The notes: generated by a model not told the origin, from the letters alone. A stretch of DNA of 64,000 nucleotides from Bin55 sp965205545 (GCA_965205545.1 OZ242170.1:1612001-1676000), one strand, 5' to 3'. Positions 8,963-17,356 are shown, counted from the first letter of the stretch. Made by a program: numbers and translations.

Positions 8963-9745
8963 ATGCACCCCCATGACAAACACGCCGTTAGTCTTTCAGT
9001 GACCAGCCAAACCAAAACTAGGAACTGTCGGCCGATTCAAGCGGTAATGTTCGACTTGGGCGATACGTTGTTCGAACCGCTTGCGCGTTCCCACTTAGAA
9101 AAGAATCTACTCAACATTGCTGTAGAAACGCCCCTCAAAACAACTCCAGACGAATTGCTTCGCGTGTTCCGGGCCACCCGAACGAAATTGGAGGCAGAGC
9201 TCTCGAATTCCGGTTTCTATTTGCATCGTACTTTTATCGGAAAAGTCGTTTCTCGTCTATTCGACTCAATGGATCACACGTTGCCAAGAAAATTGGTGCA
9301 CAGATTTTGCGACTCTCAAAGGGACGCCGTTGTTGCACATCTGCGGCCTCGTCCGGATTGCTTTGAAACTCTCGCTCAACTTCGCAAAATGGGTTTCAAG
9401 CTCGCAATCGTGTCCAACATCGACAACGAGTGGTTTAACCCACTACGCAGCAAATGGCGCTTAGACGACTTTGTTGATGTCTGCCTGAGTTCAGAAAGCG
9501 CTCGATCATGCAAGCCGGATGAAACCATATTTGAGAAGGCGTGCACTCTTACCGCAGTGACTCCCGGCGACACCGTTTTCGTCGGCGATTCACAACTTAA
9601 CGATTTCTTTGGTTCAGAGAATGTAGGGATGCGACCCATTTGGTACGACGCGAACGGACAATCTACGGTTGAGTCCGTTGTATCTCCTAAGGTCACTTCC
9701 CTCATTGGAGTCATCAAAGAAATACAACTAATGCTCCACCATTAG
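8963..9745 (+). CDS. HAD family hydrolase
   Basis: 260 aa haloacid-dehalogenase superfamily phosphatase-like protein. Motif I is FDLGDTLFEP (nucleophile Asp and acid/base Asp), motif II is the serine of AIVSNIDNEW, motif III the lysine in SCKPDETIF, and motif IV FVGDSQLNDFFG. The cap is a helical insert between motifs I and II, as in subfamily I (phosphoglycolate phosphatase/REG-2-like). The substrate is unknown. The first 26 residues before the fold look dispensable, so a later start is possible, although no better ribosome-binding site was seen. It ends 47 bases from the convergent sqdC-like gene and is probably unrelated to it. Confidence 0.88.
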   Translation: MHPHDKHAVSLSVTSQTKTRNCRPIQAVMFDLGDTLFEPLARSHLEKNLLNIAVETPLKTTPDELLRVFRATRTKLEAELSNSGFYLHRTFIGKVVSRLFDSMDHTLPRKLVHRFCDSQRDAVVAHLRPRPDCFETLAQLRKMGFKLAIVSNIDNEWFNPLRSKWRLDDFVDVCLSSESARSCKPDETIFEKACTLTAVTPGDTVFVGDSQLNDFFGSENVGMRPIWYDANGQSTVESVVSPKVTSLIGVIKEIQLMLHH

Positions 9746-9792
9746 TTCACGAGCAATAGGTTTGCGGTGACATTTGGATTTGCCGATGAGAC

Positions 9793-10737
9793 TTAGGCAC
9801 TCTCATGGATGTCGCGCAAGCCGGCACGGTCTACGATCTCGACGAGAGTCTTCCCCAGCTGGTTGAATCCGCCTGGCTTCCATTCAAGAGAACGTAGTCC
9901 AGAACAATTCATCGTGTTCGGTGGCTGTGGAGGGCCTGGTACATTGTCCGGCTGAGGCAGTACATCGTCTTGCAAAATCCTGCGAACAAGATCCACCACC
10001 CACTGATCACTCACAACGATGTCAGAACAATTGAACGCATTTGTTCGAACCGATTCTTCACTCGCTTGCAGAAGAATGAATGCGGCACTGGCCACATCGC
10101 GTCCGTGAACTTCAGTTCTGCTTGACGAGTCGATGGGAGAATTGCCTTGTCCACCAAAGTGATTGGAAAGCAGGCTCCACCACTTGGTCCGTTCCATAGG
10201 CCAAGTCAGACCATAGATCCCAGTCGGCCGCAACGAGCAAATCGCAATGTCGTTGTAGAGTAAGGCCAACTGCTCATTGGCGTACTTCAACAGTCCGTAG
10301 TGTGTGTTTGGCCGCGGTTGCACGTCATCGTGCAACTCCGCATCTACAAACTTCAGACCATCAAAAACTGCCCGGGAAGAGAGAAGAACCACACGTTCCA
10401 CGCCGGCGTATCGAGCGTTCTCGATACACTGGATTGTCCCACCTTGATTCCGCTCCCAAAAGCGTGCAGGATCATCGCCTTCTCCCCCACGAAACCGATT
10501 CGGAACATGGTCGAAGGCGGCATGGACCAATCCATTGCAGTTCGCTAGCAAAGCGCGCAAACTGTCGTCGTCGGCCAGGTCGCCATAATGCCATTCAATG
10601 GAACCCACACACTCTTCAAACCCTCGAGTTCGTTCTGGAGAACGAGCTAGTGCACTGACTTCGCATCCTTGGTCACAAAGCTCCTTGACAACGAAGCGAC
10701 CGACAAGACCCGTTGCCCCTGTGACCGCAACTCTCAT
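9793..10737 (-). CDS. sqdC: SqdC-like NAD(P)-dependent reductase/epimerase
   Basis: 314 aa extended-SDR protein: MRVAVTGATGLVGRFVVKEL gives the GxxGxxG nucleotide site, and HYGLLKYANEQLALLYN gives the Tyr-x-x-x-Lys pair. By fold alone it is a generic NAD-dependent epimerase/dehydratase. I call it SqdC from context: it is the third gene after an SqdB and a glycogenin-like glycosyltransferase, the order sqdB-sqdD-sqdC known in Rhodobacter and Sinorhizobium sulfolipid operons. There, loss of SqdC causes build-up of sulfoquinovosyl-dihydroxyacetone, so it was proposed to act as a reductase or in channelling. Its start overlaps the sqdD stop (ATGA), indicating translational coupling. Confidence 0.72.
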   Translation of the reverse strand: MRVAVTGATGLVGRFVVKELCDQGCEVSALARSPERTRGFEECVGSIEWHYGDLADDDSLRALLANCNGLVHAAFDHVPNRFRGGEGDDPARFWERNQGGTIQCIENARYAGVERVVLLSSRAVFDGLKFVDAELHDDVQPRPNTHYGLLKYANEQLALLYNDIAICSLRPTGIYGLTWPMERTKWWSLLSNHFGGQGNSPIDSSSRTEVHGRDVASAAFILLQASEESVRTNAFNCSDIVVSDQWVVDLVRRILQDDVLPQPDNVPGPPQPPNTMNCSGLRSLEWKPGGFNQLGKTLVEIVDRAGLRDIHESA

Positions 10738-11534
10738 CTAGTTGTAGGCAAGGGATCTAGCGTTTCTGGAATCGGTTTTCCGTCCAAGATGGTATGCCAG
10801 AGGTCGATAAGTGGTTGCAACTGTTGGGTTCGCGGGTGGTTCTTTTCCCAAGGCTTCTCATATTGATAGTGAACGACGCGAATGGACTCCCACCGCCATA
10901 GATCAGGCAGATGAAAATAAATGTATTGAAGGGCGTTGAAAACGTAGGGAAGACCATGCCAGTCGGGAAAGAAAGTTTCGAGAAAGGTCTGGTCAGTTCG
11001 CCGCCAGAATTTTCCCGGCACGTCGAGGGCTGCCATCATGGAGTCGAAAGTTCGCTGCGAGGGTTCAGCGACGAACACTCCTGAATTCAATCGATGCATG
11101 TCGATCAAGGTTTCATACAGGTTCGGTGCGGCGGCAAATTCGGGATACCGAAACAGCTTCTCGATGTTACGGACGACAATCGTATCGGCATCCAGAAACA
11201 CGACGCGGTCAAATTCCTCATATTCCCATAGTAGAAGCTTGCAGAAATTGTCTAGAGGACTGTGAAACTTAGGTTTCGTGCCTTTTGTGTAGGGTGCAGC
11301 CGCATGTAGCGTTGATCTTGCATGACGTTGCGCAAACTCTTGCGAAACGGGAATGGGTTTCACATGACGTATTTCGCACCCTGCTTTCTGCAGCGATTCA
11401 AGGTCCACGTCGGTTCGAGTAGCCATGACAATTAGTCGATGGCGGGGATTGGACAATCTCAATGACCTGGCGAGGGCAAGTGCGCCTAATGCGTAGTCTT
11501 CGTTCGTGACTAAGGTCACGAACGCAGCATTCAT
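10734..11534 (-). CDS. sqdD: SqdD-like glycosyltransferase (GT8, glycogenin-like)
   Basis: 266 aa family 8 glycosyltransferase. The N-terminus AFVTLVTNEDYALGALALAR is the usual GT8 opening, and the metal-binding DxD is in VVFLDADTIVVRN around residues 112-117, followed by LNSGVFVAEPS. The 3' part has the tryptophan-rich FFPDWHGLPYVFN segment. Rhodobacter SqdD, which transfers sulfoquinovose from its UDP sugar, is described as glycogenin-like, and this gene sits 3 bases after the sqdB stop, so I infer the same role at the membrane surface. The alternative is a GT8 enzyme with another acceptor. Confidence 0.75.
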   Translation of the reverse strand: MNAAFVTLVTNEDYALGALALARSLRLSNPRHRLIVMATRTDVDLESLQKAGCEIRHVKPIPVSQEFAQRHARSTLHAAAPYTKGTKPKFHSPLDNFCKLLLWEYEEFDRVVFLDADTIVVRNIEKLFRYPEFAAAPNLYETLIDMHRLNSGVFVAEPSQRTFDSMMAALDVPGKFWRRTDQTFLETFFPDWHGLPYVFNALQYIYFHLPDLWRWESIRVVHYQYEKPWEKNHPRTQQLQPLIDLWHTILDGKPIPETLDPLPTTR

Positions 11535-11537
11535 GGG

Positions 11538-12758
11538 TCAGGCCTCGCCGTTGAAGCTGTCGATGTCTTTGCCCGTGGAAATCTGTGAGCGGATTTCCGA
11601 AGTCCAAGCCGATTGTGCGGGGATTTTTGACCTATCAATTCGATGGGCAAACTTTCGAGCCACGTCAGCCAGTTCTTCCAGCATGCCCACTTTCAGCGTG
11701 GTGGGCTTCAATCCAAGATCTAGGAACTGATCGTTGGCGACACGAAGATCGTTTTCGCTGGCCTCATTGCGCGGGTTGGGTACATTCACGATTTCGGCAC
11801 CGCTCATTTCTGCGATTAGTTTGGCCAAGTCCCGTACTCGAAAGGTCTCCGTCATTTGATTGAAGATCTTCGGTCGTTCACCGCGTGTCGGTGGGTTCTT
11901 AAGTGCTAATTCGATGCATCGAACCGAGTCTTGAATGTGAATGAACGCCCGCGTCTGGCCTCCCGTGCCATGTACGGTCAACGGGTGCCCAATGGCAGCT
12001 TGAATCAAGAAGCGATTGAGCACCGTTCCATAGTCGCCGTCGTAGTCGAATCTATTCACGAGCTGATCATGTAGACGCGTCTGCTCAGTGTGCGTGCCCC
12101 ACACGACTCCTTGGTGGAGATCCGTTATTCGTAGCGAATCGTTCTTTGCGTAATATCCAAACATGAGCTGATCCAGACACTTTGTCATGTGATATACGCT
12201 GCCAGGGTTTGCCGGGTAGAGGATCTCCTTTTCGATCATCTGTCCCTGGTCATTTGGAATTCCGACGTTCAGGTAGCCTTCCGGAATCGTGGCGCCAATG
12301 TCGCTGTAGCCGTATACGCCCATCGTGCCCATGTGCACGAAATGCGCGTCCATTTCCAAGTCCGCGAGTGCGTTTAGAAGATTGTGCGTAGCACTGACGT
12401 TGTTGTTGACCGTATACGTCTTGTGCCAGTCACTCTTCATCGAGTAGGGTGCGGCGCGCTGCTGAGCCAAGTGGATGAGTGCATCCGGTCGATAGAGCTC
12501 TATCCAGCGCTTTACGCGAAAGTAGTCTGTTGCAATGTCCAACAGCTCGAATCGGATTGTGCGACCCGTGACTTCCTTCCATATCCGTAGCCGTTCTTGA
12601 ATCGAATCCATGGGAGTAAGCGATTGCACACCAAGTTCTGTGTCGATTCGACGACGACTCAGATTGTCGACAATCACAATGTCGTGTCCAGCGTTGGAAA
12701 GGTGCAAACACGTTGGCCAACCTATGAATCCGTCGCCACCGAATACTGCAATGCGCAT
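11538..12758 (-). CDS. sqdB: UDP-sulfoquinovose synthase SqdB/SQD1
   Basis: 406 aa extended-SDR enzyme that makes UDP-sulfoquinovose from UDP-glucose and sulfite, the head-group donor of the sulfolipid SQDG. It follows plant SQD1 closely along its length: FGGDGFIGWPTCLHLS (NAD site), IVDNLSRRRID, GVQSLTPMDSIQERLRIWK, QRAAPYSM, the catalytic threonine in GTMGVYGYS, Tyr and Lys in YHMTKCLD near residues 187-192, DLHQGVVWG, and the strongly conserved ALNRF-like NRFLIQAAIGHPLTVHGTGG. One change is Val where plant SQD1 has Glu in GTMGEYG. It heads a tight three-gene operon. The 290 bases upstream (12759-13047) contain no recognisable gene, and I saw no clear Pho box. Confidence 0.88.
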   Translation of the reverse strand: MRIAVFGGDGFIGWPTCLHLSNAGHDIVIVDNLSRRRIDTELGVQSLTPMDSIQERLRIWKEVTGRTIRFELLDIATDYFRVKRWIELYRPDALIHLAQQRAAPYSMKSDWHKTYTVNNNVSATHNLLNALADLEMDAHFVHMGTMGVYGYSDIGATIPEGYLNVGIPNDQGQMIEKEILYPANPGSVYHMTKCLDQLMFGYYAKNDSLRITDLHQGVVWGTHTEQTRLHDQLVNRFDYDGDYGTVLNRFLIQAAIGHPLTVHGTGGQTRAFIHIQDSVRCIELALKNPPTRGERPKIFNQMTETFRVRDLAKLIAEMSGAEIVNVPNPRNEASENDLRVANDQFLDLGLKPTTLKVGMLEELADVARKFAHRIDRSKIPAQSAWTSEIRSQISTGKDIDSFNGEA

Positions 12759-13047
12759 AGCCTATTAACTCCGAAATTTGGGTCGGTTGCTTAGTAGTTC
12801 CTGTCGCTAAAAATTGAGAGTCTTGATGCAAAGAGAACGATACAACGACCCTATGTCAAAGCCGTTTTCTCACGAATGATTGTAATGTCTAGCTAGTTTG
12901 GAATCCTAATGGGCAGGTAGGTAATGCTGCCTCCTAAATCATGCGACGACGAATTCGCTACCATTTCCAGCATCAGCTTGAGGTTGTAGATTTGCCGTTG
13001 ACGACATCGGATTCTGCTAATGCCAGCGTTTGCTCAAGACGAGATCC

Positions 13048-13503
13048 ATGATTCTGGAACCTGGTGTCTGGACATTGTCAGGCTCGTGGCGGGCGACACA
13101 AGAAACTGCGCTTATCCATTTTGATGGCGAGTGCATTGTTAGCGACCAGCAAGATGGGCGCTACGCCATCGACGTTACCGCCAAAACAGAAACTTCAAGC
13201 CATCTGGAGTATGGAATATGGGTGGCGAGGAACGAAACTGGGCTGTACGACGCCACGATTATGGGGACGGATGTCGATCTGGTGGGGACTGCCAAGCTAG
13301 AGAGCATTCCGCACGTTGCAATGTTGCTAAACCCAGACGCCACCGTCTGCTTGACAGTAGCAGTTTTTTCCCTGCCAGAGGTCTTTGGCGCACGAGGTTT
13401 TCTTCGCAGCGTCGACACCACATTCACCTTCGAAATCGCCATTTCACCCAAGCACATCGACATTCAGGCTGACAATATTGTCGAGTTCAAGCCACGCCGT
13501 TGA
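13048..13503 (+). CDS. Hypothetical protein
   Basis: About 151 aa, not recognised. No signal peptide, membrane span or known motif is visible; alternating hydrophobic residues suggest a mainly beta protein (for example DATVCLTVAVFSL and TTFTFEIAIS). I chose the ATG at 13048; a TTG at 13030 would add six residues. The codon pattern looks real, with a long frame uninterrupted among stops in the other frames. It is divergent from the sqd operon and 208 bases upstream of the DUF1538 genes on the same strand, so the context does not reveal a function. Confidence 0.6.
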   Translation: MILEPGVWTLSGSWRATQETALIHFDGECIVSDQQDGRYAIDVTAKTETSSHLEYGIWVARNETGLYDATIMGTDVDLVGTAKLESIPHVAMLLNPDATVCLTVAVFSLPEVFGARGFLRSVDTTFTFEIAISPKHIDIQADNIVEFKPRR

Positions 13504-13711
13504 TCAACTAAGACCGGGAGACTTTTGCGAGATAGGGTCGCACCAAGGAGCGAGTGAGCGTTGGCATTGCATCAATAGGCTACTGCGCATATGAGTACCA
13601 CCTGTTAGAATTTCGGCAGGTACGTCGGCATTGGACGCTGGACTACCACCTTTCTCATCTACCACTGCCGCTTTCTTCGATTTGCACTAACAGTTCCAGC
13701 AGAACGGTCTC

Positions 13712-14446
13712 GTGACACAAGTCCTCAAGGTGCTTGCAGGACGCATTCTAGGTGCGGTGCGCGACCTCGCACCCATCATAGTTGTAATCGCTTTTTTCCA
13801 GATCATCGTTCTGCAGCAGCCCTTTCCAAACCTGGGAGAAACGCTGGTCGGCCTTCTCTGCGTTGTACTTGGGCTCGCCTTGTTCATTCACGGTCTAGAG
13901 AGCGGCTTGTTCCCGCTAGGAGAGGCAATAGCTCAGGCCTTCACCAGGAAGAGCAGCGTTGTGGCTTTGCTGAGCTTTGCGTTCTGCTTGGGCTTTGGCG
14001 CGACCATTGCGGAGCCAGCTCTGATCGCAATTGCAGCAGAAGCGGCGGAGATCGTCGCACTGGCAGGTCACATCGAAAACGTGGAGAGCGTTCGAGCAGC
14101 TTACGCTCTAAACCTGAGAATTGTCGTAGCTCTGTCAGTTGGGACCGCCGTAGTAATTGGCGTCGTGCGAATCTTGAAAGGTTGGCCAATACACGTGATG
14201 ATCATTTCGGGTTACGTGATCGTCACTTTGCTCACGTTCTTCTCAGCTCCCGAAATCATTGGAATTGCCTATGATTCCGGCGGCGTTACTACTAGCACGA
14301 TAACGGTCCCGCTTCTTACCGCATTGGGTGTGGGATTGGCTACCAGCATAAAGGGTCGCAATCCCATGGTTGACGGATTTGGACTAATTGCGTTTGCGTG
14401 CCTTGCCCCAATGATCTTCATACTCGTGTACGGAATGATCGCCTGA
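13712..14446 (+). CDS. DUF1538 membrane protein, first copy
   Basis: 244 aa polytopic inner-membrane protein of the DUF1538 family, with about six or seven hydrophobic segments. Family features are DLAPIIVVIAFFQIIVLQQP at the N-terminus, GLALFIHGLESGLFPLGEAI, the polar GATIAEPALIAIA segment within the membrane, and the repeat-like YDSGGVTTSTITVPLLTALG near the end. The function is uncharacterised; charged or small residues inside helices suggest transport. It starts with GTG at 13712 and is followed one base after its stop by a paralogue, then by PII-like and CBS genes, which makes a regulated transporter plausible (inference). Confidence 0.9.
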   Translation: MTQVLKVLAGRILGAVRDLAPIIVVIAFFQIIVLQQPFPNLGETLVGLLCVVLGLALFIHGLESGLFPLGEAIAQAFTRKSSVVALLSFAFCLGFGATIAEPALIAIAAEAAEIVALAGHIENVESVRAAYALNLRIVVALSVGTAVVIGVVRILKGWPIHVMIISGYVIVTLLTFFSAPEIIGIAYDSGGVTTSTITVPLLTALGVGLATSIKGRNPMVDGFGLIAFACLAPMIFILVYGMIA

Positions 14447-14447
14447 C

Positions 14448-15224
14448 ATGGAGTTCCTTTTCGAACTAGCAAGGTCCTTCGGTTCAACATTGCGTGATGT
14501 TGTGCCCATAGTGCTGGTTCTCGTGGTGTTTCAAGTCCTCGTGTTGCGCCAGAAACTTCCTAGATTGAAGCAGATCATTATCGGGTTTGCTCTGGTTGTC
14601 ATAGGGTTGTCACTGTTCCTCGTTGGACTGAACGACGCCTTGTTTCCGATTGGCGAGACCATGGCAGCGCAATTGACGGCATCCAATATCGCTACGACAG
14701 AGGAGCAAGTTCGATGGATGGACTATATGGTTGTATATGCGTTTGCAGCTGCCATTGGATTTGCAACAACCATTGCCGAACCTCCGTTGATTGCAGTTGC
14801 TCTCAAAGCGCAAAGCGCTTCCGGTGGTGCAATTAATGCATGGGGGCTACGCCTCGCAGTCGCGACGGGGGTCGCGATCGGCGTGTCGCTGGGGTGCTTC
14901 CGAATCGTAACAGGTACGCCATTGCAGTGGTATATCATGGCATCCTACGTCATCGTAATGATCCAAACCGTATTTGCCAGTAGAACGATAATGCCCCTTG
15001 CTTACGACAGCGGCGGGGTTACTACGTCGACGGTAACCGTACCTGTCGTCGCTGCTTTGGGACTGGGGTTGGCCAGCAACGTTCCAGGCAGAAGCCCCTT
15101 GATTGATGGTTTTGGATTGATCGCATTCGCAAGCGTTTTTCCCATTATGACCGTGTTGAGTTACTCCTTGATCATTTCAAAACTTGGAAAAGGGAAAGCA
15201 ACTCCACCTGAGGGGGATCACTAA
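14448..15224 (+). CDS. DUF1538 membrane protein, second copy
   Basis: 258 aa paralogue of the preceding gene with the same plan: DVVPIVLVLVVFQVLVLRQ, GLSLFLVGLNDALFPIGETM, GFATTIAEPPLIAVALKA and AYDSGGVTTSTVTVPVVAAL. The two proteins align end to end, so they arose by duplication, and both DUF1538 halves may assemble into one transporter. In some genomes the two are fused into one longer protein (family knowledge, not checked here). It begins one base after the upstream stop and ends just before the PII-like start. Confidence 0.9.
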   Translation: MEFLFELARSFGSTLRDVVPIVLVLVVFQVLVLRQKLPRLKQIIIGFALVVIGLSLFLVGLNDALFPIGETMAAQLTASNIATTEEQVRWMDYMVVYAFAAAIGFATTIAEPPLIAVALKAQSASGGAINAWGLRLAVATGVAIGVSLGCFRIVTGTPLQWYIMASYVIVMIQTVFASRTIMPLAYDSGGVTTSTVTVPVVAALGLGLASNVPGRSPLIDGFGLIAFASVFPIMTVLSYSLIISKLGKGKATPPEGDH

Positions 15225-15228
15225 GACC

Positions 15229-15576
15229 ATGTTGAAGCTCATTGTTGTCATTGTGACCGTAGACAAGACGGATCAAATTATTGAAACGGCACGCAAGGCA
15301 GGGGCCACCGGCGCAACAGTTATTCATGAGGTCAGAGGCGAGGGACTGAAGGCATCCAAGACGTTCCTTGGATTAGATTTCACTTCGGTGCGCGATGCCA
15401 TTTTGTTTGTTGCTGCCGACGGCTGTGCACAAGACATCATGAATGGCATACAAGAAGTTGGTGGCTTTGACGACAATCCAGGTTCCGGCATTGCGTTTCA
15501 GCTGGCCATTGAGGACGCGGTCGGTCTTAGATCGCAAATGCCATATATTCTTGAATCCATGGAAGACGATACATGA
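15229..15576 (+). CDS. PII-like signalling protein
   Basis: About 115 aa trimeric GlnB-fold protein by sequence: MLKLIVVIVTVDKTDQIIET is strand and helix 1, ATGATVIHEVRGEGLK leads to the T-loop, and AILFVAADGCAQDIMNGIQE is the second half. The T-loop lacks the tyrosine that is uridylylated in classical GlnB/GlnK, and the canonical B-loop and C-loop sequences are not present, so it is PII-like rather than a nitrogen-status GlnB. Such proteins usually bind nucleotides and gate an adjacent transporter, here the DUF1538 pair (inference). I chose the ATG at 15229, which has GAGGGGG 12-18 bases upstream; an earlier frame start at 15184 lies inside the DUF1538 gene. Confidence 0.85.
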   Translation: MLKLIVVIVTVDKTDQIIETARKAGATGATVIHEVRGEGLKASKTFLGLDFTSVRDAILFVAADGCAQDIMNGIQEVGGFDDNPGSGIAFQLAIEDAVGLRSQMPYILESMEDDT

Positions 15577-15974
15577 CAGACGACGGCGTCGCTAGAGTGG
15601 CAGACTATATGACCAAGACCTTTCAATCGATAGATCGAGACGCAACTGTGCACGAAGCGATTGCGCAGCTAAAAGAATACGATCTCAATGCACTGATTGT
15701 GGACCGTCGCGATGACGACGATGAAATTGGGTTGGTAACGGTCACTGATGTTGCACGCGAAGTCATGGGCAAGCACAGGCCACCTGACCGAACTTACGTG
15801 TTTGAAATCATGACTAAACCCATAGTTACCCTGCCGGCACGCATGAAGGTGGTTTACGCGACACGGCTACTGGCTAATCTAGACCTCTCTCAAGCCGTTG
15901 TAACGGATGAAACAAATCACCCCATTGGAATCGTGAATCGAAGGGACTTGGTGTTTGCTTGTTTGGAAGACTAG
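15573..15974 (+). CDS. CBS domain protein
   Basis: 133 aa consisting of a single CBS pair (Bateman module). The first motif is VADYMTKTFQSIDRDATVHE and the second begins VFEIMTKPIVTLPARMKV and ends NHPIGIVNRRDLV. CBS pairs bind adenosine nucleotides and commonly regulate transporters or enzymes. The start overlaps the PII-like stop (ATGA), so the two putative sensors are translationally coupled. The gene ends 34 bases before tRNA-Arg. Confidence 0.9.
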   Translation: MTDDGVARVADYMTKTFQSIDRDATVHEAIAQLKEYDLNALIVDRRDDDDEIGLVTVTDVAREVMGKHRPPDRTYVFEIMTKPIVTLPARMKVVYATRLLANLDLSQAVVTDETNHPIGIVNRRDLVFACLED

Positions 15975-16008
15975 AAGGCTAGTTACCGCCAATTTGTAAT
16001 CAAACCTT

Positions 16009-16084
16009 GCCCCGATGGCACAGTGGATAGCGCGGCCGCCTCCTAAGCGGCAGGTCGAAGGTTCGAATCCTTCTCGGGGCGCCA
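16009..16084 (+). tRNA. tRNA-Arg (anticodon CCT)
   Basis: 76 bases with an encoded CCA end. The acceptor stem GCCCCGA pairs with TCGGGGC; the anticodon stem GCCGC/GCGGC encloses loop CTCCTAA, giving anticodon CCT, which reads AGG; the T arm has the standard GGTTCGAATCC loop. It lies between the CBS gene and a convergent membrane-protein gene. Arg-CCT tRNA genes are common integration targets, but I see no integrase or repeated 3' segment nearby. Confidence 0.97.
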
Positions 16085-16107
16085 CACCACCAATAGATAA
16101 AACTCGC

Positions 16108-16947
16108 TCATTGTCGTCCCAATACTCGCGAGGTGAAGTAGCCGATAGAGAACAAGCAGCACATTTCAACTACAAATAGGTAAACGAGACCTATACCGAT
16201 AGCAATCCAAAAAAAATTTTCAAACAATGGCCCTATCAACGGAATGGCCAAACCCAAGGGAACCCACATCCCAAAGTAGAAAGCCTGAGTCACCAACCAA
16301 TTTTCGGAAAACCGGATTTGAGTTTCAGTTCTACTGTTGACAACCCAAGAAATGTGAGAGTCTTCGAATTTTTTTTGTGAATCTTGCTTTTCAGCTACTG
16401 TCGTTGATGACTCATCAGGCAATTCTTTCTTCTTCCCCGAAACTGCTGTTGCCACAAAAGCATAAATTGCCAATAGCACTATGCCGATCGAGATTGCCAC
16501 AGCAACGTAGAAACAAATGGCGCTCTGATACACAAAGCCCAGAACCACTACAGCCGCGTAGAGCACTAGCACAAGTACCAGGCTAGCCATCCTGCGCGAC
16601 ACTTCAAATTCGCTCGAATCTTCGGCTCGAAATATTCCAAGTGCAGGTAGACGTTCCTTTGTATCGGGTGGGTTCTTTATGTCGTCAACGAATTCGATCC
16701 TTTTGCTACGATTCAAGGATGCTCGGCCCAACGGCTGGACTAATTTCATGACGCCTAAGGTGATTATTGGAATTCCAAGTATGACCAATGCGTTTGTCGC
16801 TAGCACATGACTCTCAAGGGTAATATTTCCAGAGCCAATAGTTATCACGGCGAGCAAGGCGGACGCCCACAAAATGTTGCACTGCATATCCAACTCCATA
16901 TCGCTACGGAGTACACGCTTTTTGGCAGCTGAAGATTCTGCGGTCAC
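16108..16947 (-). CDS. Hypothetical multi-span membrane protein
   Basis: 279 aa, not recognised. Hydrophobic segments lie near residues 25-45, 50-70, 120-140, 143-167, 220-240 and 245-270, giving about six spans, separated by two charged hydrophilic loops (NRSKRIEFVDDIKNPPDTK and a long KKKELPDESS region). No catalytic motif is seen. It is convergent with tRNA-Arg, and the A/T-run-rich composition around 16205-16220 differs slightly from its neighbours, so acquisition beside the tRNA is possible but unproven. Confidence 0.65.
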   Translation of the reverse strand: MTAESSAAKKRVLRSDMELDMQCNILWASALLAVITIGSGNITLESHVLATNALVILGIPIITLGVMKLVQPLGRASLNRSKRIEFVDDIKNPPDTKERLPALGIFRAEDSSEFEVSRRMASLVLVLVLYAAVVVLGFVYQSAICFYVAVAISIGIVLLAIYAFVATAVSGKKKELPDESSTTVAEKQDSQKKFEDSHISWVVNSRTETQIRFSENWLVTQAFYFGMWVPLGLAIPLIGPLFENFFWIAIGIGLVYLFVVEMCCLFSIGYFTSRVLGRQ

Positions 16948-17035
16948 AACTCGCTCCAGAATGTCTCGTGGTATTTGTACATTACTTGCGTGACCAATCC
17001 CAACGACAATTCAATCACGCGAGATTGACTCCAAG

Positions 17036-17356
17036 TTATCGCACTACCGAACGCAGTGTCGGCACTATCCGTTGAACGCTCACCGAAGTCATGTCCATGA
17101 GCTCCGCGACGCGAGGTTGAATTGATTCACGCCACTTGTCGCTGCCATAGACTTCCCGATATAGTCGCTCACGTTCAGCTTCGGAATCGAAACGGCGCAT
17201 CCACACATATACAGTGTCGTCGACCTCACCGCGAAAGCTGCCAACTATCACCATTCCCTTGGATACTTGAAAGGGAATGATGACTTCTTCCATAAGAGCA
17301 ACCCATTCATCCATCTTGCCGGGCTGAATCTTGTACTGTCTCAATTCGTAGAACAT
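17036..17356 (-). CDS. NIPSNAP family protein
   Basis: 106 aa ferredoxin-like dimeric alpha/beta-barrel protein. MFYELRQYKIQPGKMDEWVA is the characteristic NIPSNAP opening, then GSFRGEVDDTVYVWMRRFDS and ERERLYREVYGSDKW, which are family hallmarks. The biochemical role is unknown in bacteria. I chose the ATG at 17356 because it starts the conserved first strand and GGAGAGA lies just upstream; a longer frame from 17392 overlaps the upstream transferase. It is likely the last gene of the unit with the two transferases. Confidence 0.88.
   Translation of the reverse strand: MFYELRQYKIQPGKMDEWVALMEEVIIPFQVSKGMVIVGSFRGEVDDTVYVWMRRFDSEAERERLYREVYGSDKWRESIQPRVAELMDMTSVSVQRIVPTLRSVVR

Noticed and set aside
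10734..11534. Glycogenin or LPS core glycosyltransferase
   Set aside because: The operon context with SqdB immediately upstream favours SqdD, though fold alone cannot exclude other acceptors.
15229..15576. Classical GlnB/GlnK
   Set aside because: The T-loop tyrosine and standard B- and C-loop motifs are missing, and no amtB or glnA is adjacent.
16009..16084. Attachment site of an integrated element at tRNA-Arg
   Set aside because: No integrase, no duplicate of the tRNA 3' end, and no mobile-type genes were found on either side.
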